Counted from the first letter of the stretch, positions 36,901-51,900 are shown. The stretch: DNA of 64,000 nucleotides from Bemisia tabaci (GCF_918797505.1 NC_092798.1:4725501-4789500), one strand, 5' to 3'. Notes: generated by a model from the sequence alone, not told the origin. Made by a program: numbers and translations.

Positions 36901-39900
36901 ACCGATTGCGTTGAACTGGTTCTGTTGTGAGATGAGTAACAATGCCTCCTCGCTGAACCGAAACCTAGGTGGCACAGCGGCACCTCATTCACACCTTATC
37001 ATCCGGAGTTCCGGGCAAGTTCGCCCACTCACACTCGGTCCCTCCTCAGTCCTCCCGGGACACGCTTGCCAACTTCCCTTCTCCTCATTCACTTTGTTTT
37101 CCTTATATTGATTTTGTTTTACCTCGATCACGGATACCTTTTCGATCGAGTGTCAAGTCTGTCACCTTCGTCCGTCGATCGCATCGCTCGCCCCTCAGAT
37201 TTTCGTTCGCTCCCTGCCCATTCCGTTCCTTTCTTCTCTGACTCCCTCATACTAATGAATCCGCCAGAGTGACTTCTCACGCATGAGTTTTGCATTCTCG
37301 ATTGCCTCCCTCACTTTTGGAATCTTGTCTAATAATGCCGGATTATGCCTCACAATATTTTTGACCACTTCAGTTTTGATTTTAAAAATTGTTTTCTCTA
37401 AAACAGGAGAGGTAACTGTTTCTTGTGCGGCATCTTCGGCTCCGTGAACCCCCCCCCCCCCCTTCAATTTTACGGTGTCTTTGGATAATTATTTTTGTAG
37501 AAAGGACTCAAATAATCAGAGCAGAGGTGCCCGGTGCCCCGAACTTGTTAAGGAGTTTTTAATATACATGTGGCTCTGTGCTTTCGGACGGAGATCGGAA
37601 TTTATTTTTGGAAAGATTATTGGGCTTAAAATCAGAAGCTTTGGTCCTGTTTAAACGTATGCTTTTGCCCTTCTTTCAACAATACTTAAACAGAAGACGG
37701 TGTACAGAATTTGCGAATATACAGAATACAACTATTTCAACTTCTGAGCCGCTTAAATCGTATCTACAGAGTTGAGGGTGAACTTAATTCTTCACTTCCG
37801 TTTTCATTTAATCAGATCTAATGGCAAGATGGCGGAAGGGGGGGGGTAGGGTGTACCTTATTTTTTAGTTTTGCGAAAAGCAATTTGCTCAACCCATAAA
37901 AAGTTTCTATGTGATCTCTAAAAGAACTCCCTCAAAGGAAAATGTTTTAAAAAAATGTTTACCAGTGCCTCAAAGGGCCTAAAGGGCCTAAATCCAAAAT
38001 TAAAAATTTTGGCAACCGACGTATCAATTTTGAGGCAAAATTGCATATTGCAGTTCTTAGGTCGGAAATTCCGTCGGTTTTGGCGTGTCTTCAAGCGTAT
38101 AAGGTCACAAACGGTCCAATGACGACGTGAGGCTATGGGCCGGCGGGGCGCGCCGCGGTCGGCCGCTGAACGCGCGGGCCAAGACGCAAGCTTTATAGGG
38201 TGGTCCAAGTTAACATGGGAATTTGTTTTCGCTCAATGAACCGGCGCCCCCTACATTAGATCTTTACCATCCAAATATGATACCTGCCAAGTATTTTCGT
38301 CCTCCGACAGTATATTAACACGTGCCCGGTGCCGCAGTGAGGCTGACAATCTCCAAAAACATTACATTGACTTAAATGGGGCGACAATGGGCCGATCCGC
38401 GGTATTTCGTTTTTCGGCTGTAACGATGCATACCACGTATTTTTACTTCCTGATAATATTAAGACCTGCAAACGTGTGACTGTTTTTTGAGAAAATTGAA
38501 GAAAATAGCAAAAAATAGTAAAAAAGACGATATTATAAAACTTCGCGACGTTGTACCTCTAAAAAACACCTCTAAATAATTTATCGATCGAATCGATGTC
38601 GATAGATTCACGTCGATCGATTCACGTTTTTAATTTTTGATCGATTCATGTCGATCGAATCCATACCTACCCTCCGTATTGAGATTGAGAGGTAGAGCAG
38701 CGAACCTCTGATACGTCACAAATAATTAGTTACCAAATATTGGGGTGAATGCGATAAGCGCATGTTGAATCAAAATTGATCGATCGCTCTGATAAAGTAA
38801 TCGAAATAAATATACGAGAATCGAGACATGGTCTTTTCATGGTTTGCCTGGTTAAATTATTTTTTTGTTTTGGGAGGGAGGGAGGGAGGAGGGGGCAAGC
38901 ACATAGAATGATTTTTGGTAATTCTAAGTAAACAAAACACATGGTAATAATAGAATTTAGGGACAGAGCTGCTATGGTCTTTAACGCTGGTGCTTTTATT
39001 TATCGAAACGGGGGGGAAAAAATTATTGTGATCAATATGAAAATTCATCTGCAATTATTTGCTGAACATGGTAAATCTTGTTTAAACATTACAAATTAAC
39101 ATCTTGATCGTAACGGCATTCAGAACGAAACGGCATTTTGATCGAAGCGATGTTTCAAAGCGGAACAGGTCTTGGAACGATGATCGAAAAAATCGATCGA
39201 TCGTTTCGGGGACAGGCCTACTTGCATGAGAATAAGAGTTCATGATTTTTGTGAAAACATGGTGATAAATTTTAAATATGATTTTTTAGAGAAAATCTGA
39301 GGTCAAATTCGGATTCAGCACATCAAAATCGTATGGGGCACCAATTTTGAGTGTATTAATATCTAAATGGGAAGCCGTAATGATGTTTAATCACCGAAAA
39401 GTGAATTGGAACCATACATTTAATGCGACAGGCAGAGGTGACGGTGAAAAGATGGTTGACTCCACACTCGGATGAAAGAAAAAGGTAGCCGTGATCGAAG
39501 GCAACGAAACGATGAGGAAAACAAGGTGAATAAAGAGAGACCGAGATCCGGGGAGCGGTACCGGCTGATTACAGGAATCAGGTGAGCGAGCGCCGCGCCG
39601 CGCCGAGCGGGTCGTAGCAGTGCATGAATACCTTGCCCGAAAAGATAAGACATGACGCGATTGAGGCGCAAGGGTGCCAATATGGTCTTGGACGACAGGA
39701 GGAGGCCACTGTCACTCTCAACACAACCAGTTCAAAGCAAACGGTCAAAAAGGTCTAAAAACGGACGTACGACTGAACGTCTGGCGAACTCCGTGAAGGG
39801 ATGCACGGAAGCTAAAGGAATAAGATAAGAGACACGGTCGGCGGCTGATGGCGCCGCCGGCGCGAAGCAGATACTTAACGCAGTGAGGTTTCGATATGCT

Positions 39901-42900
39901 ATGAATTTTATATCCATCTATTTCATTTTCATCAGATTAGGAATTCAAGGTTCCCAGAAAAGTTAAGTGCCGGAAATTCCCGAGAAAATATTTCGGGAAC
40001 GTCTACCTCCGGCTTTTGAGGTATAAGTAATCACTGTGAGCAGGCCCGCCACATCCCATCTCGGGCCCTGGTACCAGTTTTAAGGCCCGCGCCCCAAGCA
40101 CCGGGGGGAGGGGGAGTCCGAGGGCCACCCCATGAGAAATGTTTGAATTTATAAATCTATTCGGACGCGTTTTGAAGCTTCCATGACGAACTTTTCCATC
40201 AATTTCTGCGGAATAAGTACGCTTTTTTTTCTACTTTCAGCACAAAATACGCGCGAATTGTTGCATTCAAAACACCTGGAAAATGTTTATTTTTTTTTTT
40301 TTTTTGGGGGGGGGGGCTATGATACTATTTTCAATTCTAAAGGGGGCCAGGCCCCCTGGACTCCCCCTTCGTTTGTGTATGGCAAGGGAGTTGAGCCATG
40401 AGCCATTAAAGTCGAGGATGCCCTGACTGGAGACTCTTAGCATCTGACGACGGAAGAAAATGAATTGCAGTTACTAAAAATATCCTTCTGTACTGAAAAT
40501 CTTGAAAATTTAAGAAGAATTCTACAGTACCCCAGCGTGTTTTTGAAAATTTATTCACCTTTTGCGAAATTTTTAGGGTAAATTTTTCACTTTTTCTAAC
40601 GAAACAAGGGTTGCATGTGAATTCGTAGTGGTTTTTTACGGGCAGCACGGGCACGAGCCCCTTCCGGGACCCGGGCCCCGGTACCAGTGACCCAGTATCC
40701 CCCCCCCCCCCCTTGTGGCGGGCCTGACTGCGAGAGTGGATCAATTGATAGTACTCGGAATGTATTTAAGAGTGGATCTCAATTTCAACCGTAAATTTTT
40801 TCCAGAAAAGCAAAGTGTAAACGTGTGAGTGTAAAAATGCATTAACTATTTGCTAAAACGAACGAATTATTTGGTCCCGATCCCGATTGTTTTTTAAACT
40901 AACGGCTCACGAATAATTTGATTCCGATTATTTCTTCACTTAACGCCGCACGAATAATTTGTTAGTTGTTTGCTGATAACTAACGAATTATTCGGTTCCA
41001 ATTAGTTGTCGAATTGACGAATTATTCGGCTCCGATTAATTGTAGATTTGACAACCATGAATCAATCGTTAGTTGTTTGCGGACGATTGACGAATTATTC
41101 GGCTCCGATTAAATTGTAGATTTGACAACCACGAATCAATCGTTAGTACTGTTTGCGACGATTGACGAATTATTCGGCCCAAAATCGAAGCAAAAAATCG
41201 TATACATCTGATAAAGCAGTTTCGTAATGGAGCTATGGCTCCAGCCCAAAGCTCCGACCTCCGGAGCCTAGACGAATCTGTTTTTCCAGGCTCCGAGCGC
41301 CGGATTCCTGCTAAATGTTACTTTTACTCAGCTTCGGTTGCCGGAGCCGGAGCCAAGCCAAATATATAGTCTCAGAAGCTCCGGTCCGGAGCCGGCTCCG
41401 ACCATGGAGCCTAATTTTAGCTCCGGACCGACGCTGGCTCCGGCCATGGAGCCACATTTTAGCTGTAGACCGGAGCTAGCTCCGACTGCAGAGCCTAATT
41501 TTAGCTCCGAGTTCGGAGCTAGCTACAACCTGGAGCCCAATCTGGGGCTCCGGGCCGGAGTTAGCTCCAACCGTTGAGCTAAATTTTAGCTCCGGGCCGA
41601 AGCTAGCCTCTACCTGGAGCCCGATCCGTGGCTCCGGCCCGGAGCTAGCTCCGACCGTGGAGCCTAATCTTGGCTCCAGGCCGGAGCTATCTGCGGCCTG
41701 GAGCTCGAGCCAGAGCTCCGGCCCGAAGCTAGCTCCAACCATGGAGCCTAATCCTGGCTCCGGGCCGGAGCTAGCTCCACCCTGGGAGCCCGATTTGGAG
41801 CTAGCTCCGGACCCCTGAGTGAAATTGCATTCAAGCATAAACGGCGCTTGCAATACTTTGGCCAGAAGGTGACAATTTATGCTCTTTGTATAAAGTCAAT
41901 GCAAGTTAGTAAATTTTCTGGCAGATCCTCGGGCGTATATTCATTTCCGAGTTACTTATAGAGAGAAGTATTTTCTTTAAAAAAAATTATGGTGAGACAA
42001 TAAAATATTACTTGGCTTCCCCTAATTGTCATTAAGAAAACCACAGAGAGCATCCAGTAGATAGAAAGATTTATCTTGAAAACTTATATTGGAATAGATT
42101 GCTTGTATTTAGATCTAATTGCCTTTCAAAGTCTCAAGCTGCAAGAACTTGTACTTCTAAACTGCCAGATGACATTCTCTCCCTCTAGAATTGCTTCAGA
42201 ACACATCATTTAGTAAATTCAGTAAATTGGTCCATGTTTTTCCTCCTTGTTCTTTTTGTATAGTTTTGCCAAAAAAAAGTCCTAAAATTTACCTCTCTGT
42301 CTTTTTGAATCTTTGTATGACAAAATTAAAAGCTCAAAACTTTTTGTGTAACGAGCTTTTGTTTTTTCTTACAGAGGCGAGAAAATCGAAACCTGAAACG
42401 TAAGTCTGATGACACTCGCTGCGCCTGCAAAAGTTCCTGCAAGAAGCGTTGCAGTTGCGTTAAGAACAGTAACAGCTGCTCGGATGCCTGTAAATGCAGT
42501 GGGTCTTGTGAAAACGGAACTATGGTAAGTTGCCACCTTCAATTTTAAGCTAATTTTATAAGCTGTTAAAAGATGCTCTTGGTTTTTTCCGGCAAAAAGT
42601 GAGAACTCATGAAACTTGACCCGTTTAAAATTTCAAGGGTTTCAATGAAAATTGCCTCCTCAAATTAACCTGTTTCGGGGTTTTTGGCGGTCTGGAAAAC
42701 CTAAAAAGTCAGAGAATTTTGGAAGCAGCGTTTAGCAGAAGTCAATATAATTTGTAGGAGAAAATCTCTAATTGTATGTGGAGGTTTTTTTCAAAGGTCA
42801 AGAAAATTTTGGAGTCAGGGAAAAGGGATAATAGTCAAGGAATTAGGATACAAAGATAATATAGAAACCCTGTGATTTTATACGAACAGAAGTGTGTCCA

Positions 42901-45900
42901 TTTGTACACACAAGGATGTAGAGGAGATTTGCATGACTTGCAGGGTCATTTATTTATGGACTAGATTTTTATAAAAGTATTGTGGAATGTTTCAGGCGCT
43001 ACCCTCTGCCAGCCGGAACCTTTCGAGCGAGTTAGAAACTTCAGATGATTACAATTCTAGTGGTGCTGAGAATAATGTAAATTTGGATAACACGTATGTT
43101 TGTGATAGTGACACAACTTTCAAAAAACCAAGGTAAGACTAACTTAGTGCCAGTCCAGCTTTCTCTTCCCCCCAGTTTCTTCCTGGAAAAGCTCATGGTC
43201 GAACATAATATTAATTCCATTCTGACCTTTGCATGTGCTAGTTCTTGCTTGTTTTTTCCCTTGCAATGCTTTTTTCTAATAGTAATTTATCAGAAAAGTA
43301 TGAACACCTAGACAATTGAGTTCAGTAGAAAGCTACGTCAGATTGAAACAACGTTAAAAGGCTTAAAGCCATATGCTTCTGTGCGACTCAATGTTAAAGA
43401 TAGAGTTTACCTCCTATTTTTACATTCGAAGTATTCTTGACTTCTGATTTTTGCCAAGAGAAAATGTCTGACTGGGTAAGCTGTAGAAAACTCATTTTTT
43501 TTATTTTATTATTTCTTTCTTTCTTTTTGAAAGTGTGGCTTGGTTTCTTTCTGCTCGATTTGTTTCAATATCGCCTCCCTGAAAAAGTTCGTTTTTCTAT
43601 GAGCATGACCTTATTGCACATATTTTCGTGAAGTAATGGATGGCGAAAGTAAAAAAATTGTCTTTTCAGATTGTGACATTGTAAGTCTCTGCTTATGTTA
43701 TATTTTTATTTTTTATTTTTTTTTTTTAAAAAAAAAAAAAACTAATCAAAAATTTCTATTGAAGTGTTCTGTGAATTTCCGCCACTAAACATGACCACTT
43801 GATTAGTTTCCTTTGAAGAAACTAAAACATAATTGGCGATTTTAAACATTGCAATTGAGTTATGCATTTTGCGCATTTAGCCATCGTTGTGCATGTTTCT
43901 TACATTTGTGGACGTAAGCTAGATTTGCTTGGGTTGGGACGAATCAGGGTATTCCAACTGCGGCTCTGGAATTTTTTGGTATGGCATTAGGGAGCAGGAA
44001 TCGACCTGGTTATAGAGATCCTGGATTTTTTCTTCTTCCTTTCTCTGATTGAAAATTTTGGTATTAGTCGGGAGGAGATTTTGTGTAAGTTAAATTCTTT
44101 TTTTCATAAAATCAAGAAAGAGCCTGGAAATGTTGAAACTTTCCTGAACTTGCAATCCTGTCGGTGGACTAGCTTTCATCCTCCCAGGATATTGTTGTTT
44201 GTCTGATGTGAAGGGAGAAGCACTTTTATTAGGGCAAGCGGCTCCGATTTTAAGGATTCATGAAATTTTAATACCAATCCACAGTATGAAGAATACGTAG
44301 ATTGTATATCAAAAAGAAATTTATTCCCAAGTGTGAACAGTCATTCTTCTGAATATTGCTGGTTAGCATAGTCTGAAGTATGCATAACAAGGAAGGTAAT
44401 TAAGGAGAGATAGGGAGGAAAACAGTCATAACTGGAACAGTCGCAAACTCCCGTGCAAGATTGTGATTTTTTTGCATAACTTCATGGTGCATTGATCCTG
44501 AGCCTCGCAGCACTCTCTCTTGGTATGTAGTTAATTTTTCATCAGGAAATTTGAGCCTTCACCAATCCTTGTGGGTCCTTTATGTCGAGACATAAGTATT
44601 TTTGTATGCGTTTCTTTTCATTTGGAAAATAAGATCAAAGTGATGAGATCAGTGGGAGAGTGATAATCCAAGGGTCATGAAAAATCTGGAAAGTCAAAGA
44701 AAAAGGGAAAGAACATTTTGCTAGACACTCTAATGGAGCCTACACTACCACTACTGAACTACAGGAGGCTGAAAAAAGGAGAGGCGGTTGATTTCGAGCC
44801 AAAGAACCGCGTTTTTCACCACAGACTCTCTATTTACAGCCCCCTTCATTCCTCTTTTTACGCCAAGTTCAATATTTTTTGAGTTTTGCTTAAAGTGCGA
44901 CTCCCGTCTCTTCATTGATGCGGAAGCCATTGTAGTGAATTTCAACATTTTCTAAGTTAATTAATGTCATCAAGAGGTGTAATGTACGTCAAAAGATATA
45001 AGACCTCTCTACAAAGGAGGAGTAAAACGTGACTAGGTCTCAACTTTCCGCTGAGTTGTTTTGCCAAGAAGACCAAAAACAAAACCTTCCCCTAAAGAGC
45101 AGATTGAGTTCTACAGGAGGTTCAGTGTCCAATCAGATTGCTCGACTGAGAAGACTGAAATTAAGATCTTTCCCTAAGAAGAAAACCCGAAGTTTGAACT
45201 TCCAATCAATGTACTTCTCTGAAGAGACCTCAAGCTTCCTTGATTGGTATCTCTCATTGGTGGATGTTGATAATCAGTATTGTAAGTAGCCCTTGAGTCA
45301 GTTCTATCAAAATTTTCCCTGTCTTTGCATCATTTTGATTTGAAATTGATTGAAATCGATTGAAATACTAAAAGTTAAGGCCAGTCTAGACAAGGTTTGA
45401 AGTAAACTTTCTCTCCGCCTACCTCTTTAAAACTTAGAGTTCAAAAACTAAAAATTTACTGAGGGAAAGGTTTAAAAATAAAGCCTCATGGCCAATGACA
45501 ATGTTTACCGCTATAGTCATCGGTCAAGTACAAAACCTCCAAAAAATTGATGGTATCCTGCTGTTTTTTCCTTGCAAAAATCTCGAATCTAATCATTCGG
45601 ATCTAACATCAGGATTTAGTAGTCTCAAATTATCATTCATGGAAGTATTTTTGCATCTAATTTCCTCTCTATCTTTTTTGTTTGGTAGCCATAAAAATTT
45701 TAAAGTTTAAAACTTGTGAAATCGCAAAATAATTATAACATGGAAGACATCTGAGAAAAACTGGAGAATATCAAGATTTTTGAACATCAAGTAATATTTT
45801 CCACCCTTTGAACTTTCCTCTGTGCAATTGTGTATATTTTTTAACATGAAATCTCAAGGTAAGAAGAAGGGAGATTGTGCCGAAATTCAGGTCTTGTCGA

Positions 45901-48900
45901 CTGGCCTTCGTAACATCTAGATGATGATTTCCAATTATAGTGTTTCAACATTTTCAGTGAATATCCTTAGAACTAGCATCAGAGAAGTTGGTAGTTGTTT
46001 CCTTTTGACTGTTATGCCTAGTAGAGGATAATACATTTCCGCACATAGCAGCAGCCAGCGCTCAGTGAATCGAGTCAATAGGAAAGTCGAACAAAATTTA
46101 GAAACTTTGAAAGCTTACATCTTCAAAAATACGAATTGACAAAGTTTAAAAGTGGTTCCATTGGTTCTTTCGTTAGAGAAGCACCGCCTGAAATTGAAAT
46201 TGTGACAAAAGAAACATCAAAATTTGTAATTTTTGGCTAAAATTTAATGTCTGACCTCTTCTAATATTTTGATCCACTGTGCGACGCCCTCAGTCAATCC
46301 TTGCTTGCCATTTGATGGCAGGTTCACAGTCACTTGCAAATAAAAAGTTAACAGCTGCCAACTTATCTGAGGCAAGTTACATGTAAAAGAACCAAAACTA
46401 ATCACATGAAATTTCATGCCATGAGAACAGTAAGCTGTTCCTCGAATAAGTGGGACATGGCAGGAAATCTTCAACACTGCTAACCGAAATTGGGTTTTTC
46501 CTATTTTCACCATCAACATTTTATCACTCTATTCAGGCAAGGAAAGAGTAAAATAAGTGTCCTGCTTGGTATGATTTTTCAGCAAGAAGAAACCACTATC
46601 ACAAGAAGCCCCGTTTAAATGTACCCAATGCAATGCTGTATTTCTGAGGAAACTGAATCTATCTTATCACAAGCTAATGCATACTAGTTAGGCTGGTGTT
46701 GTTTGTCTAGTACTGAAGCCCAACCTCTTACATAGGTAATAATCCCTAGGGATACTTCTTATCAATCTATGATGATTATGTGTGGAGTCATCCAGAATGA
46801 AAAATGGTACTTGCATTCCCGCTCGCCGTACCGAGGAGATATGATCAACTCATCAAAGAATAAACTATTAAATCTGGAAATATAAAGCTGGGCCATACTA
46901 GGGTGAAAGCTTAGCCAAAGTGTTGAAAGGTAATTTTTTGTATGAGCATATCACAATTCATTCAGAGATTGAATTTTTATTTTAAAAAAATAAATAAACA
47001 ATCACCACATCAATTTGTATCTGACTACACACAATATGTAAAATACTTGACAAGAAACTTTCCAGGATTGAGATGAAATTAGGGTCAAGGGCTAAATAGT
47101 TTCCAATTTTTATTTGATTTGCCTGAAAGTTTTACCCCACTTAAAATGAAACAAAATCGAAATCAAGTTGATTCATAGCAAAATTTGCAATTTTGCATTT
47201 TATAAACCATGTTCTACTAGACTAGAGACTTCAGTATCAAAAAACATTAATAGATTTAGTCATTTTTAAGAGATCTTTAGTGCTTGGAGTGTGGTGTTTA
47301 GCTATTTTCTTCTCCTTACCATCACAAATTGAAAATTTATCATGAATAATGGGCTAAGTGCCAAAAAATCGAAAATTGAGTTACATACAAAGCATTTCAT
47401 TGTATGCATCAAGGACAGCATGCTGGAGCCTTTAACAATAGAATAGTGCATGTAAAGTTAGCGTTAGTGGTGTGATGCACTGCAGCTTTCAGAAATAATA
47501 ATGCCATAACTCAAATTCAACTTTTCAGTTAGCCAGTTATTGATGATAAGTCTCCAATTGTTTTCTTAAAGCATACTTTTATGCTTTTTTTTTTTTTTTT
47601 TTAATGCTTATTTGCTTTTTCGGATTTTGAGCTTTCCTCATCAATCTCCTTTAAGGAATATTTTTCTTCATTATTTGTATCATTGTGGTGGTATGCTGTG
47701 TTAGCATCAGTTGTCTTCTCGGTAGCAAAACAAAATTGACGAGCTGAACATGAACGTTATATGAATATTTGACTGTTGCCGATTTCCTTTGATAAAATTT
47801 TGTTTAATCTGGAAAGAATGAAAAATATTTTGCCTCGAAGTTCCCAGTTACACCAAATTAAAGCAAGAGTAAAATTTTCTGAAAATTGTCCAGACAGTTA
47901 TTCACAAGTTCTCCAAAAAATATACACTTCATCAGATCAAATGTGGCAACGTCTAAGGGTTCTTATGACATTCTTTCTGAGGCAGCAGAAAAACACGATG
48001 GAGCTTGCTTTTTGTCACACCTCACCATGCATTTTCGTTTATTCCAGCACAAAGCATGATTTTAGTCAATATCCTGCAATGGCTCAAGTGACAAGCACCT
48101 TAAACTTTATGTATTTTGATGCTATGTTTTTCTGACGAACTTCCACACTCTCATCATTAATATTTTAGAATTTCACACAAATGAATGGACCACTGGACAA
48201 GGTCTAAACTAAAAAGAAACGTCACATGTTTTCTCTTCAAAATCCAACTTAAACAATGTCTCTCACAACAGGAAGCTCAGAAATCAACTTCTGAACAAAA
48301 TATTATCAAGTATTATTCAGACAAATCTACCTAATAAAAGTCAGATGATACAAATGACATAATTTGTGTTTTTGTCTTTTTACCTATGTTAATTGTAAAC
48401 ACTTATATCTTGTGTAGAAGTTGATTTTTTCAGACTTCCCGGTGTAAGATTTGTTTTCCTCGTGAAATTTCAAAGAGAAAACATGTTGTGTTGTATTCGA
48501 ATTTACACCTTGTCTGGAAGCCCATTCCTCTAAAGAGATAATTTTTTACAAAAAATTGTGCAGAAAAGGATTTACGATTTTTATGACTATTACAGACAAA
48601 AACAATGAAACACACGAATTAGTTAGTCAATTACTGAGTCCTGTATCTGTCATAACATTTTTATGCTATAATTGAATTGAATCTCCATTTTTCTTGTGAC
48701 TAAAAAATCACAACAGAAACAAACAGAAAAAAACAAATTTCTCTATAAGTTGCGTTGAAATTAAAATACACAAAATATGTTTAAATAAAAGCATATTATT
48801 TAAAAGAACACAGGAACCCAAGAGAGAAACGTTTCGCCCACTGAGGCAAGGCTTTGTGTCAGGTGGAGTCTGCTTTTTTCTAAACAGCAGATAATAATTG

Positions 48901-51900
48901 GACCATATTTTGCAAGAAGCGACTACTATATGATTGCATTCAATAGGAGGGAGCCAACGAGATTACCGTGCCGTAAAATAGTGCATATTCTTATTTATCT
49001 CAAAGAAAATGCCAACGATTGTCTATAGTTTTTGTTTTTCTACCAGAAAATTGTTCATTTAAAAGGAAACAATGGTGTAAACATTGCAATGCATATATTT
49101 AGTATTTTTAAAGCAGAGAAAAACTTGCTCGATTTTGAAAATACTGCTATCGCGTTCATTCCCTCCTGCTAAATTCAATCAATTTCCAGCTCCAATTATC
49201 AGCAAAGTATCTGTCGCGAGCAGTCCAAGCAGGTATTATGTCAAATGCCTTACAAATGGTCAAATGTTTTTACTTACATTGAAATTCTAATTCTTTTGCT
49301 TAATTTAGACAAAATAATTATTCGCTCTTGTAGAATAGTAGTTTCAGTAAAAATCGGCATCAAATAATTGCAAACAAATTAATCTAGTTCTCAAAGGAGC
49401 TTTCGTCTCGGAATTTTCAACATGCCATATAATACAGAATTTCTGAAATGTACGTTGACAGTTAAAATGTACAAGGCGTATTTGGAGAGCAAAATGCAAG
49501 AAAAGTTTGCAGATTTATTGAATTTTTACACTCCAAACCATCAGACATGCCTAATTTGACTATTTTCTTGCGACATACCTATCCACTCAAACGATGTTGA
49601 GGGATTAGACTGTCAGGGCCCAGCTGACAAGACTGTGTCTGGGTGGTGAGTAGTTCCTTCCACTCATCGCCAACAGCTGAGCCTAAAATTGAGCTCCTAC
49701 TGAGTGTCAGAGATAAAATAATAGTGTACATGATGTCTTTGCATCCTTACAATATTGATATATGACAAAGTGTGAGTTGAACCAAAAAGAGTTTCCATTT
49801 GTGTCGTTGATTTTTTTCCAAAATCCGATTAAATCTAGTGTCCATTTTTTCCGAAAAATCAAGCCCAAAAAATCGATTTACAAGGATTCGCCCTGAAAAA
49901 AAAAATAGAATTCTAGGATGAGTATTGTGCCATTCGTTTTTCTTAAATTCTCGCCTCACTGAGCGTTGAGTTTAATTGTCCCTTAAATTGGAGCAATTTC
50001 GATGACTTCCTCTAGTTTTGAAGAATAATCTAGGCTTGTTGCTTCCTTTGTTATTCAGGAGTAAAATTTTTGTCATTTATGCAATTCAGCATAGTCGCTT
50101 TTGATCTTGTTTGTTGCTCTCTCACCCAACCGTTCATCATTTTTTGAAAGTGTTCTTTTTTTCCTTCTTTTTTCAGGTTGGAAATACCCATGCAGCGGAA
50201 AAAATTCTTCTCTCAAAATCCTTCTCCTCAAAGTGACACATAATAAGCTGAACTCACTTTTTGTACATAATTACATTTTTAAACACATCACACACTTTTA
50301 CTGCTTAACTTGTTTAAATCTATGTTTTCACTCGAAAAAGACCTATCAAGCTAGATTTGAACCTTGATGATGAATTTTTTAAATTTTTGACAGATTTTAA
50401 TTTCCAACTCTAAATATTCAAATAAAGTGTACAAAATTACTGATTTTAAGCACCCTGTGCCTAAGGTGAATGTACCAGTAATAGACACCCATACGGGAAT
50501 TTTGACTTATTTTTGCCTGTAAATTTTCCACCATTCAACGTGCTTCGATCATGTGGATAATAGTACTAAGTGATATTCAGAACTATTAGATAATGTTGAA
50601 TGATCTTTGCATGTCTGACAGGTGCTTGCAGTAGCAAAAAATGACTCTAAAACCTCATTTTTGTGCCAAAGATCAAGTACGAACCAAAATTCAACTTTTG
50701 TTGTGTTCCAACACAGTCTATCTTTAACCACACATTCATAATGAGGCTTGCTATGTCTTAAATTTTGCTGCAGAAGTCAAAAGGTGTCTAGTACTGGTAC
50801 ACTCACCTTATATCACTTTTAATGTAAATTTTATAAATTTTAATTATTAATAGTGGAAACTTAGCCCACTGAATCATTGTAGAGAGTTCTTTTTACCGTC
50901 TATTTTCGTACTTTCTCCTTACATATTGATTCCTGATCAACTGATCAATGAATGAAATAGATACTGTACATTGAGAGGGGTATGAGATGTCAAGCACTAA
51001 AGGCTGCTTTATTTCACATGGCGAGACGGATGCACATTTTTGTCCTTTGCTTCACTCGGGGAAAATCACTCAAAAATAATCAGCCCATGTTTTCCTTTTA
51101 CTGAAGAAATTATTTAAAGATTATTATCAAGATTTTAAGATTTATTTATTTTTTTAAGTACCTTTGAAATATCATGTTTTTATGTTGTGGCATCTCAACC
51201 TTTTAGTCCATGAAATGATGAATGTAAAATTTGTTGAACTGACTCTTAAAGTTTTACCCCAAAGAATAAATATAATCTTAGCGTAGAGATTAAAGACAGC
51301 TGATCGAAAAGTTGACAAATGAAGCAGCTGAAGACATAATTTCTCCCATTGAGGAGTAAGAATTCCCAACGTCTTATATACTGTAGATGTTGCGAAGATT
51401 ATGCATATTGTTGGTTTGATATTGTTGGGCACTGTTGGAGAACATACTCGCTTTTGCCTCTTGGACTGTTTTCACATGTCGCAGGCAATCCGCAATCGCT
51501 GGCAATATGCAAACTGCCTCGGCAATTGCATATTGCCTAACTGCCTCGCAATTTGCATATTGCCTAGGCATTTCGTGAGCCGCTGGTAATAAATAAAAAA
51601 TGTAAAATATCACGGTAAAGAAACAAAGTAAACAGTCATAAGTTTACCTTGTTGTGGAGGATGATTGGTTGAACAACCAAATTGAGGCATTCGCTTATGA
51701 GGCATTCGCTTCTTACAGAGTTTAATAAACTCTTGGATGATAACTCTAGTAACTTGCTCCTTTTTTTTTAAGTCAAGCTCCATTTTATCCCTCCCACCAT
51801 GCCCAGTTCTTGTGTGGCATTTAACCAGTTTATCGTACAACTTTTCAAATGGAACCACAAAAATAACAGGATCTTCTAATGATTCTCTCTTAAGAACAAT

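Noticed and set aside
41338..41853. Open frames rich in SGPEPRLGLQ-type repeats
   Set aside because: Same reason: translation of the GGAGCTAGCTCC array.
45029..45289. 86-codon frame on the + strand, ending near a donor-like gtaagt
   Set aside because: No acceptor with a pyrimidine tract, no known domain, and composition looks like low-complexity internal repeats.
47776..48135. 119-codon frame on the + strand
   Set aside because: The first half is a diverged MITE copy; no splice sites or domain.
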